Part shown: one piece after another, positions 1-5,654 of the stretch | How positions within the stretch are numbered: position 1 is the stretch's first letter | How the letters are laid out: every line of letters starts with the position of its first letter | Assembly: GCA_964399955.1 (NCBI GenBank) | Contig: CAYNST010000165.1 | Coordinates: 1-5,654 of the forward strand | DNA from: CAYNST01 sp964399955 | GTDB lineage: Bacteria; Pseudomonadota; Gammaproteobacteria; Pseudomonadales; Cellvibrionaceae | Direction of reading: 5' to 3' | DNA: 5,654 nt | Notes under the pieces: model-generated | The model's input: the letters and a program-made list of their open reading frames with translations, nothing else | Told to the model about the DNA's origin: nothing | Databases searched by the model: none | Program-made: the position numbers and the translations under genes

Positions 1-354
1 ACCCCAGGTCGCCAGCAGAGTGTCCAAAGGGCGTTTATAGAGGTGGCGAATCAAGCTCCATTCCACCAGCGCACCCAGCGCACCGGCCACAAAAAAAGCC
101 ACGATCATGGCTATAGAGAAATAAATACCAAACAGTCCGGGCAAGTAAGTCGAAAAGAGATTGGAAATCAGGTAAGTGACGTAGGCGCCAAGAATCATGA
201 ACTCGCCATGAGCCATGTTGATCACACCCATTTGACCAAAAATGATGGCAAGTCCCAGTGCCATTAGCACAAAAACGGAGAACAAAATAAGACCTGCGAA
301 ACCCTGCATGGCAAAAATGGAAAGCAGTTCTGCGGAGGTGTAGTCTGCAAACAT
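1..354 (-). CDS. urtB: Urea ABC transporter permease UrtB (N-terminal 118 residues, cut by window edge)
   Basis: This encodes an inner-membrane permease subunit of the ATP-driven urea importer UrtABCDE, of the branched-chain amino acid (LivH-like) permease family. Seen: an ATG at 354-352 preceded by AGAGGAA, with 8 bases between GAGG and the start; the frame stays open to the window edge. Residues 13-40 and about 48-66 and 74-98 are hydrophobic helices. The family hallmark GQMGVINMAHGEFM lies at residues 40-53, and the conserved stretch around RPLDTLLATWG is at 108-118. These two motifs point to UrtB rather than LivH. The protein begins directly with the membrane domain, whereas many proteobacterial UrtB proteins carry a long secreted N-terminal extension. 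It lies 141 bases downstream of urtA on the same strand, so the two probably share an operon. Its own good ribosome site should allow translation even though urtA is interrupted. Confidence 0.93.
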   Translation of the reverse strand, partial: MFADYTSAELLSIFAMQGFAGLILFSVFVLMALGLAIIFGQMGVINMAHGEFMILGAYVTYLISNLFSTYLPGLFGIYFSIAMIVAFFVAGALGALVEWSLIRHLYKRPLDTLLATWG

Positions 355-495
355 GGTGAATTCCTCTGTGACCGCCAGGACCGACGACCAGGGCGCCGGT
401 TTACTTCAACCTGTCAAAGTGACGTCGTATGGCTAGTGCTTGATTGCACAGTGGCAGGACCAGGGCGAGCCGGTGCCGCCCGCCCTGATCGGCTT
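355..495 (-). other. urtA-urtB intercistronic gap
   Basis: This 141-base spacer separates the urtA stop from the urtB start. It is longer than usual inside a transporter operon and carries no convincing gene. It contains a hairpin directly after urtA, a short GTCA-AAG-TGAC dyad at 413-423, a second copy of one hairpin arm at 386-395 and the urtB ribosome site at 363-367. Such a gap after a binding-protein gene often serves to give the binding protein more expression than the permeases; that role is inferred here. Confidence 0.6.
458..490 (-). promoter_or_regulatory. Intercistronic hairpin after urtA
   Basis: On the transcript strand, arm GATCAGGGCG (490-481) pairs with CGCCCTGGTC (467-458). 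This gives a 10-bp stem with one G-U pair and a 13-base loop, starting 5 bases beyond the urtA stop codon. No run of U follows it, so it does not look like a complete intrinsic terminator. The placement suits a stem that protects the urtA mRNA 3' end or causes partial attenuation before urtB, as known for other binding-protein genes. That function is inferred. Confidence 0.5.
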
Positions 496-1758
496 CTACT
501 GGTAGCCGGCCGGGAAGGGGTCGGGTTCCAACAGCTCGGCGGTCTCAAACACTACATCGTATTGGCCGTCCCGCCTGGCAAGGCCGACACGAGTCTTGGA
601 CCAGAGGTGGTGATTGGGATGAATCTTGACGTAGCCCTCGGGAGCCGTGTTCAACTCGATACCGGGAGATGCTTCGCGCACCTTGTCAACATCAAATGAA
701 CCGGCCTTTTCCACCGCCGCTTTCCACAACCAGGGGCCAAGATAGGCCGCCTGGCTCACATCGCCAATGACAACATCCGTGCCGTACTCCGCCTTGAACG
801 CCTTGACGAAGGCTTCATTATTGGGATTGGGCAAGCTTTGGAAATATTTCATTGCGGCGTAGGCGCCTTCGAAGTTTTCTCCGCCAATTCCCAGGATCTC
901 GTCTTCGGTTACCGAAATGGTCAGCAAGGTCGGCTTTCCGGCTTTAAGATTGATACCCGCCGCTTTGAGCTACTTGTAGAACGCTACGTTGGAACCGCCC
1001 ACCACCGACGCGTAGATCACATCAGGTTTGGTCAGTTTGATCTTGTTGATGACTGAGTTGAACTGGGTGTGGCCCAGCGGGTAATATTCCTCCCCTACTA
1101 CCTTGTGGCCCATTTTTTCGATGTGTTTACGCGCGATCTTGTTGGATGTGCGTGGCCAGATATAGTCGGAACCCAACAGATAAAACGTCTTGGCTTTTTT
1201 CTCTTCTACAACCCAGTCAATGCCGGCGAGTATTTGCTGGGTAGCTTCCTGACCGGTGTAGATGACATTGGGCGACTGTTCCAGCCCCTCATAAAAAGTG
1301 GGGTAATACAGCATACCGTTGTACTGCTCAAACACGGGAAGCACGGCCTTGCGCGACGCAGAGGTCCAGCAGCCAAACACGGCGGCTACCTTGTCGTTGA
1401 CCAGCAGCTTTCTGGATTTTTCCGCAAAGGTGGGCCAGTCGCTGGCGCCGTCCTCCTGTATCACTTTGATCTGGCGCCCAAGTACGCCGCCCGCTTCATT
1501 GATCTGTTTTATCGCCAGCTTTTCTGCCTGCACCGACCCGGTCTCACTGATGGCCATGGTACCGGTTACCGAGTGAAGAATTCCCACGGTCACGGTGTCG
1601 TCGGTAACCGCAAGGTTGGTGGTATTGACTGACTGCGCCAAGGCAGCTCCCGCCGCCAAGGTTACTGTCATCGACGCCAGCAACTTCGCTGTTCTAAAAC
1701 AGATGGACTTCAAGGTGCGGGACTGCTGCACAGGGTTGGGTTTTGGATACATCAACAT
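496..1758 (-). pseudogene. urtA: Urea ABC transporter substrate-binding protein UrtA, interrupted by an in-frame TAG
   Basis: UrtA is the periplasmic receptor that captures urea and hands it to the UrtBC permeases. The start chosen is ATG at 1758-1756, because GAGG sits 6 bases before it; an upstream in-frame ATG at 1803 lacks such support. The full frame would be 420 residues, normal for the family. Residues 13-41 form a signal peptide (basic stretch, hydrophobic core, cleavage after ALA at 39-41). Family hallmarks include GILHSVTGTMAISE near residue 59, FGCWTSASRK at 128-137, YYPTFYEGLEQSPN at 151-164, LLGSDYIWPRTSNK near 194-207, and after the break TEDEILGIGGENF near 283 and the C-terminal FPAGYQ. 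Codon 263 is TAG (972-970), where I recall the family having glutamine (FYKQLKAAG), so a single CAG to TAG change explains it. Reading frame and conservation are intact on both sides. It could be a recent null mutation or a base-call error. The natural stop (498-496) is also TAG. Confidence 0.9.
970..972 (-). other. Internal amber codon within urtA
   Basis: The plus-strand triplet cta reads TAG on the coding strand at codon 263 of urtA. The next codons give LKAAGINLKAGKPTL and lead without a frame change into the TTISV-like conserved segment, so nothing else is damaged. A TTG at 927-925 could be read as a new start, but the product would lack the signal peptide and the N-terminal lobe and could not work as a periplasmic receptor. 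Confidence 0.9.
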
Positions 1759-1835
1759 GGTGTGCCTCGTTTTCAGGTGGGCCGTGGGTGAATGCACGGT
1801 CATTGTTGATCCACCCGCCGGCGTGCACCATGCGG

Positions 1836-1886
1836 TTTGTGCGCACCTCCCCTACGTCATTTGACGTATTCCGGCAGGCGCACAAA
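1836..1886. promoter_or_regulatory. Nested inverted repeat, candidate operator
   Basis: The outer arms are TTTGTGCGC (1836-1844) and GCGCACAAA (1878-1886), exact reverse complements centred at 1861. The inner arms are TACGTCA (1853-1859) and TGACGTA (1862-1868), also exact and centred at 1860.5. The spacers between outer and inner arms are 8 and 9 bases. Two concentric dyads suggest a site bound by two dimers or a tetramer. The adjacent response regulator is the natural candidate protein, which is inference. It lies about 102 bases from the urtA start and 162 bases from the kinase start. Confidence 0.6.
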
Positions 1887-1890
1887 AAAT
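1861..1890 (+). promoter_or_regulatory. Possible sigma-70 promoter for the sensor kinase operon
   Basis: TTGACG at 1861-1866 matches five of six bases of the -35 consensus. AAAAAT at 1885-1890 matches four of six of the -10 consensus, at an 18-base spacing. The -35 element lies inside the inner dyad and the -10 element abuts the outer right arm, so a protein bound there would compete with RNA polymerase. The start of transcription would be about 125 bases before the ATG. This rests on pattern matching only. Confidence 0.3.
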
Positions 1891-2022
1891 GCATCTCTAT
1901 GAAAAATGAATATCCCCACCACAGATGGCTCGAATCTGGCTTGGCTGCAGGCATAGACCGGGCTGCCGGGCCGCAGTTGGTGCTCTGCTCGGTGCGCTTC
2001 GCCCCCCTTTAAGTGACACACG

Positions 2023-5000
2023 ATGGCCGCCCAGCAAAGAATATTTCGCATTCGCCGCAGCTATAACCAATGGGTTAATAACCAAACTCTGGAAGACTAC
2101 GCTCTGCGTTTTACCGCCATTGGCTCGCGCCGCTGGTCGCTTCAACGGGTGTCCAACACCGCCTTGGGCGCGATATCGTTTTTGGCGCTGGAGGCTATTG
2201 GCGGGGCCATAACTCTGAACTATGGATTTACCAATGCCGCTGCGGCCATTGGGGTGGTCAGCCTGTTGATATTCCTACTGGGCATTCCGATCTGCTACTA
2301 CGCCGCGCGCGACGGGGTGGACATAGATCTTCTTACCCGGGGTGCCGGCTTTGGATACATCGGCTCTACCGCTACGTCCTTGATCTATGCCTCCTTCACT
2401 TTCATTTTTTTTGCGCTGGAAGCCGCCATCATGGCCAAGGCCCTGGAGTTGATGCTGGGCCTGCCAATGGTCTGGGGGTATATTGTCAGCTCGGTGGTGG
2501 TGATACCGCTGGTGTTCTACGGCATTACATTTATCAGCCGTTTTCAACTGTGGTCCCAGCCGCTGTGGATCACCTTACAAGTGGTTCCTCTGGTGATCAT
2601 TCTCTACCATGACTTTGCCCTGGTTGAACAATGGCAGAACCACAGCGGCCTGCACCAAAAGGGTGAAACCGGATTCAACATCCTCCTTTTTGGTGCTGCG
2701 GCATCGGTGATGTTTGCGCTGGTGGCTCAGATAGGCGAGCAGGTAGACTTCCTGCGCTTCCTGCCGGAAAAAACCACCCACAATCGGCTTGCCTGGTGGG
2801 CGGCACTGCTTGCCGGCGGTCCGGGATGGGTGATCGTAGGGGCTTTGAAATTGTTTGCGGGATCATTCCTGGCCTACGTTGCACTGTCTCAAGGCAAAAG
2901 CCTGCTGGACGCGGCGGACCCAACAACCATGTACACCATGGCGTTTTCCTACCTCACCCACTCGCCTCAAGCTGCCCTGATTCTGGCCGGTGTGTTCGTC
3001 ATAGTGTCGCAATTGAAGATCAACGTCACCAACGCCTACGCGGGTTCAATCGCCTGGTCCAACTTTTTTTCGCGGCTTACCCACAGTCATCCCGGGCGGG
3101 TGGTTTGGCTGGTGTTCAACGTATGCATTGCGCTTCTGCTGATGGAACTGGGGGTCTATCATGCCTTCGAGAAAACACTGAGTGTCTATGCGGTAGTCGC
3201 CGTCGCCTGGGTCGGGGCGCTGGTTGCGGATCTGACTATCAATAAACCCCTGGGGCTCAGTCCAAAACACATTGAGTTCAAACGCGCCTACCTGCATGAC
3301 CTTAATCCGGTAGGGGTAGGCTCAGTGGCTATCTCGTCAGTACTGGGAATAATTTGTTACCTGGGTCTTCTGGGCCCCGTCAGTCAGGCGCTGGCGCACT
3401 TCATCGCCCTGGCCGCTGCATTTGTTCTGGCGCCCGCCATTGCCCTTCTCACCGGTGGCAAGTATTACCTTGCCCGCAGCGACCTGATTGTCCTGCATCC
3501 GGAAAATGTGCACTGCTGTGTCTGTGAAAACACGTTTGAACCACCGGATATGGCTTTTTGTCCAGCCTATGAGGGCGCTATCTGCTCGCTTTGTTGCTCG
3601 CTGGACTCCCGCTGTCGTGATTCCTGCAAGTCACCCAGCCAGTTCAGTGCCCAGCTTGCACAGGCGCTGCAAAAACTGGTGCCCACCAACCTGGGTGAGT
3701 ACATCAATGTGCGCCTGGTCAACGTCATGGGCCTGGCGCTGCTGATCGGCGGTGTTGCCGCCGCGCTGCTGGCACTTATCTACTCCAACTCCCTGACGCC
3801 CGACGACGCCGTCAACACCTTGATTGCTCAGGCGCTGTGGAAGGTTTTTTTTATTCTAATGATCATTGCCGGAATCATTACCTGGCTGTTTACCTTGGCT
3901 CATGAAAGCCGCATCGTTGCACAGGAGGAAAGCCAACGCCAAAATCGACTGTTGGTGGAAGAAATTGAAGCCCACGAAAAAACCGACCTGGCCCTGCAGA
4001 AGGCCAAGGAAAAAGCCGAAGCGGCCAACAACGCCAAAAGCCGCTATCTTACCGGTATCAGTCACGAGCTGCGCACACCACTCAACTCTATTCTGGGCTA
4101 TGCGCAACTGCTGGAGAAGGACGAACGCATACACGGCTACAACAAACATCAGGTTGAAGTCATTCGTCGCAGTGCAGAACACCTGACGGACCTGATAGAA
4201 GGCCTGCTGGATATCTCCAAGATAGAAGCCGGGCGTCTGGAAATCCAGACGCAGGTATTTGATTTGCCCACCTTGATGGATCAACTGGTGGATATGTTCG
4301 CCCTACAGGCACAGGAACGGGGCCTCAAGTTCGAATACAAACCGTTGACCCCCCTGCCCAAACTGGTGCAGGGCGATGAAAAGCGAGTGCGACAGATTTT
4401 GATTAATCTACTGTCCAACGCCATCAAGTTTACAGCCCGAGGAGCAATCGATTTCAGTATTCGCTACCGCAATGAAGTGGCGGAAATCCGCATACGTGAC
4501 ACCGGGGTTGGCATTCCGGTCGAGGAAATGGAGCGCATTTTCAGGCCCTTTGAACGCATTCGGCTGCCCGGCGTGCCGGCCACCAATGGAACGGGGCTGG
4601 GGCTGACAATTACCCGCCTGTTGGTTGATATCATGGGTGGCGATATCAACGTACAGCAAAACCCGGATGGCGCCGGAGTGACCTTTTCTGTCAGTCTTAT
4701 GTTGGCACGGGTGTTTCGCCCCCAGCAACAGGTGGTACAGGTCCGCAGAATCTACGGTTATGAAGGCCACGTTCGCACCCTCATGGTCGTGGATGACGAC
4801 GCCGCTCACCGCGGCCTGCTGCACGAGCTGCTAGCGCCCCTGGGCTTCGTCGTGGTAGAAGCACCGGATGCCTTTGCCTGCTTGAATGTAGTGAAAAACT
4901 TTACCCCCAGCGCCTTCCTGATTGATCGTTGCATGCCCGGCATGGACGGTCCGGACCTGGCGCATCGGCTCCGTCACCAGGGCTTCCGTCAGCCGATCAT

Positions 5001-5388
5001 CATGGTCTCGGCCAACGCCAGCGAGGACCTGTCCCGCAAGGACCTGAACGCCAGTTATGACGATTATTTCATCAAACCGGTTCGACTGGATCATATTGTC
5101 GAAAAACTGGGCCAGCACTTACAGCTTGCCTGGCGTTACCAGCCCCAAGCCGATCAAGCGGTGCCAGCTGACCCCAGTACAGAGCCTACGCGGCTGCCTC
5201 CACAGTCTATTGTAGAAGAGCTGATTGGTTGGGCGGAGGTGGGGGCACTGGGAAAAGTTCGCGCACTGGTGGAGGAATTGGAGCTAAGACAGTTGGCCAG
5301 TGACAATGTCATAGCCAAGCTCAAACACCATGTGCTGCGAGTTGAACTGTCCAGCATCAGCGAAACGCTCAAGGTCTGCCAATGGTGA
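2023..5388 (+). CDS. NCS1 transporter-fused hybrid sensor histidine kinase
   Basis: This is an inner-membrane sensor of 1121 residues. The ATG at 2023 is the first possible ATG after an in-frame TGA at 2014. Residues about 40-480 form a roughly 12-helix NCS1-type permease domain; the stretch around YYAARDGVDIDLLTRGAGFG (92-111) resembles the equivalent region of the cytosine permease CodB. A cluster of nine cysteines follows (498-535), then two membrane helices (about 567-587 and 604-623) and a coiled-coil-like linker (624-672). The HisKA motif ISHELRTP puts the phosphorylated histidine at 681. The ATPase domain shows the N box (N799), DTGVGIP (826-832), IFRPFER (839-845) and GTGLGL (856-861). 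A receiver domain spans about 918-1032, with D924-D926, phospho-acceptor D968, S996 and K1018. The tail 1058-1121 is helical and unassigned. All catalytic residues look intact. It is divergent from urtA and overlaps the next gene, so urea or a related nitrogen compound is the likely signal (inference). The carrier domain may transport, sense, or both. Confidence 0.92.
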   Translation: MAAQQRIFRIRRSYNQWVNNQTLEDYALRFTAIGSRRWSLQRVSNTALGAISFLALEAIGGAITLNYGFTNAAAAIGVVSLLIFLLGIPICYYAARDGVDIDLLTRGAGFGYIGSTATSLIYASFTFIFFALEAAIMAKALELMLGLPMVWGYIVSSVVVIPLVFYGITFISRFQLWSQPLWITLQVVPLVIILYHDFALVEQWQNHSGLHQKGETGFNILLFGAAASVMFALVAQIGEQVDFLRFLPEKTTHNRLAWWAALLAGGPGWVIVGALKLFAGSFLAYVALSQGKSLLDAADPTTMYTMAFSYLTHSPQAALILAGVFVIVSQLKINVTNAYAGSIAWSNFFSRLTHSHPGRVVWLVFNVCIALLLMELGVYHAFEKTLSVYAVVAVAWVGALVADLTINKPLGLSPKHIEFKRAYLHDLNPVGVGSVAISSVLGIICYLGLLGPVSQALAHFIALAAAFVLAPAIALLTGGKYYLARSDLIVLHPENVHCCVCENTFEPPDMAFCPAYEGAICSLCCSLDSRCRDSCKSPSQFSAQLAQALQKLVPTNLGEYINVRLVNVMGLALLIGGVAAALLALIYSNSLTPDDAVNTLIAQALWKVFFILMIIAGIITWLFTLAHESRIVAQEESQRQNRLLVEEIEAHEKTDLALQKAKEKAEAANNAKSRYLTGISHELRTPLNSILGYAQLLEKDERIHGYNKHQVEVIRRSAEHLTDLIEGLLDISKIEAGRLEIQTQVFDLPTLMDQLVDMFALQAQERGLKFEYKPLTPLPKLVQGDEKRVRQILINLLSNAIKFTARGAIDFSIRYRNEVAEIRIRDTGVGIPVEEMERIFRPFERIRLPGVPATNGTGLGLTITRLLVDIMGGDINVQQNPDGAGVTFSVSLMLARVFRPQQQVVQVRRIYGYEGHVRTLMVVDDDAAHRGLLHELLAPLGFVVVEAPDAFACLNVVKNFTPSAFLIDRCMPGMDGPDLAHRLRHQGFRQPIIMVSANASEDLSRKDLNASYDDYFIKPVRLDHIVEKLGQHLQLAWRYQPQADQAVPADPSTEPTRLPPQSIVEELIGWAEVGALGKVRALVEELELRQLASDNVIAKLKHHVLRVELSSISETLKVCQW
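3514..3627 (+). other. Cysteine-rich cluster within the sensor kinase
   Basis: Residues 498-535 hold cysteines at 498, 499, 501, 513, 521, 524, 525, 531 and 535, with histidines at 492 and 497 just before. The spacing (CxC, then CPAY, CSLCC, CxxxC) looks like a metal or iron-sulfur ligand set. By topology it lies after the last permease helix, on the cytoplasmic face, and before the extra two-helix hairpin. I recall similar clusters in related proteobacterial kinases, but no established role. Zinc structure or redox sensing are both possible. Confidence 0.6.
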
Positions 5389-5654
5389 CAAATTACGCAA
5401 TGCGCGATCTAGTACTGGTGGTGGATGACTCGCCAGAGACCCTGGCCTTGCTCAACGATACTCTGGAACGGGCGGGCATGACCACCCTGGTAGCCCTGGA
5501 AGGTCAACAGGCGCTTAACATAGCGCGCAAAATGGCGCCGGACATCATACTGCTGGATGCAATGATGCCGCAGATGGACGGCTTCACCACCTGCCGGCAC
5601 TTGAAAAACGATTCCGATCTCCGCAGCATACCCGTGATCTTCATGACCGGGCTT
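5382..5654 (+). CDS. Response regulator, N-terminal receiver domain (cut by window edge)
   Basis: This is the probable cognate partner of the upstream kinase; 91 codons are visible. The ATG at 5382 is preceded by AAGG at 5371-5374 and overlaps the kinase stop by 7 bases, which indicates translational coupling. A second in-frame ATG at 5400 (MRDLVLVVDD) is the alternative start but has no clear ribosome site. The receiver fold is clear: LVLVVDDSPE with acidic pair D15-D16, phosphorylation site D59 in ILLDAMMPQMDGF, and the switch threonine T89 in IFMTGL. The conserved lysine and any output domain lie beyond the edge. A DNA-binding output (LuxR/NarL type is my guess) would fit control of the divergent urt operon, but nothing visible proves it. 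Confidence 0.93.
   Translation, partial: MVTNYAMRDLVLVVDDSPETLALLNDTLERAGMTTLVALEGQQALNIARKMAPDIILLDAMMPQMDGFTTCRHLKNDSDLRSIPVIFMTGL

Larger units (their letters stand above)
1759..2022. promoter_or_regulatory. Divergent regulatory region between urtA and the sensor kinase operon
   Basis: This 264-base region has no supported gene and separates two genes transcribed away from each other, so it must hold both promoters. It contains the nested dyad at 1836-1886, a palindromic GTGCGCAC at 1839-1846 that is part of the outer arm, GTGCAC at 1823-1828 and an AT-rich block at 1881-1910. The urtA ribosome site is GAGG at 1768-1765. The kinase start has only a weak AAGTGA ribosome-site candidate at 2011-2016. 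I could not find a convincing promoter for urtA. Confidence 0.75.

Noticed and set aside
375..400. Imperfect inverted repeat upstream of urtB
   Set aside because: Only four terminal base pairs match before mismatches, so the dyad is not supported.
458..490. Intrinsic terminator after urtA
   Set aside because: The stem is good, but no U-run follows on the transcript strand, so I call it a hairpin only.
496..927. A separate minus-strand gene starting at TTG 927
   Set aside because: It is the in-frame C-terminal part of urtA; homology runs straight through the preceding TAG, and it would have no signal peptide.
970..972. TAG recoding, such as pyrrolysine or a reassigned amber codon
   Set aside because: The family position is an ordinary glutamine, the gene also ends in TAG, and nothing else in the window suggests recoding. 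A point mutation or base error is simpler.
1069..1632. Plus-strand open frame of 187 codons opposite urtA
   Set aside because: It lies wholly antisense to conserved urtA sequence and shows no recognisable motif. It is a by-product of codon usage.
1931..1960. Sigma-54 promoter (GG-N10-GC), expected for a nitrogen-regulated operon
   Set aside because: The closest pattern has the wrong GG-to-GC spacing by one base and faces the kinase gene; I found no good match facing urtA.
3866..4186. Plus-strand alternative-frame open reading frame within the kinase
   Set aside because: It overlaps the conserved HisKA region in a different frame; the kinase motifs fix the true frame.

Overview
The window comes from a bacterial chromosome of moderate GC content. 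The protein sequences look like Pseudomonadota, probably Gammaproteobacteria, but I cannot name a genus from sequence alone. It joins a urea uptake operon (minus strand) to a divergently transcribed two-component regulatory operon (plus strand).

Left half, minus strand: positions 1-354 hold the first 118 codons of urtB, a permease of the urea ABC transporter; the gene runs off the left edge. Upstream of it in transcription order is urtA (496-1758), the periplasmic urea-binding protein. urtA reads as one continuous conserved frame of 421 codons including its stop, except for a single in-frame TAG at 970-972 (codon 263), so as written it cannot give a full-length protein. The 141-base urtA-urtB gap holds a hairpin just past the urtA stop and a small GTCA/TGAC dyad. 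The rest of the operon (expected urtC, urtD, urtE) would lie beyond the left edge.

Middle: 1759-2022 is a 264-base divergent intergenic region. It contains a striking nested inverted repeat (1836-1886): an inner dyad TACGTCA-TT-TGACGTA, and an outer dyad TTTGTGCGC / GCGCACAAA sharing almost exactly the same centre. A plausible sigma-70 type promoter for the rightward operon overlaps it.

Right half, plus strand: 2023-5388 encodes a 1121-residue hybrid sensor kinase. Its sensory part is a complete NCS1-type (cytosine/purine/hydantoin permease) membrane domain, followed by a nine-cysteine cluster, a two-helix membrane hairpin, HisKA and ATPase domains, a receiver domain and a helical C-terminal tail. 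Its stop overlaps by 7 bases the start of a response regulator gene (5382 onward), whose receiver domain is nearly complete at the right edge.

Inferred working model: the transporter-like kinase senses urea or a related nitrogen compound, signals to the adjacent response regulator, and controls the divergent urt operon, perhaps through the nested dyad. This resembles in principle the transporter-fused kinase CbrA, but uses a different carrier family. The link to urea rests on gene arrangement only.
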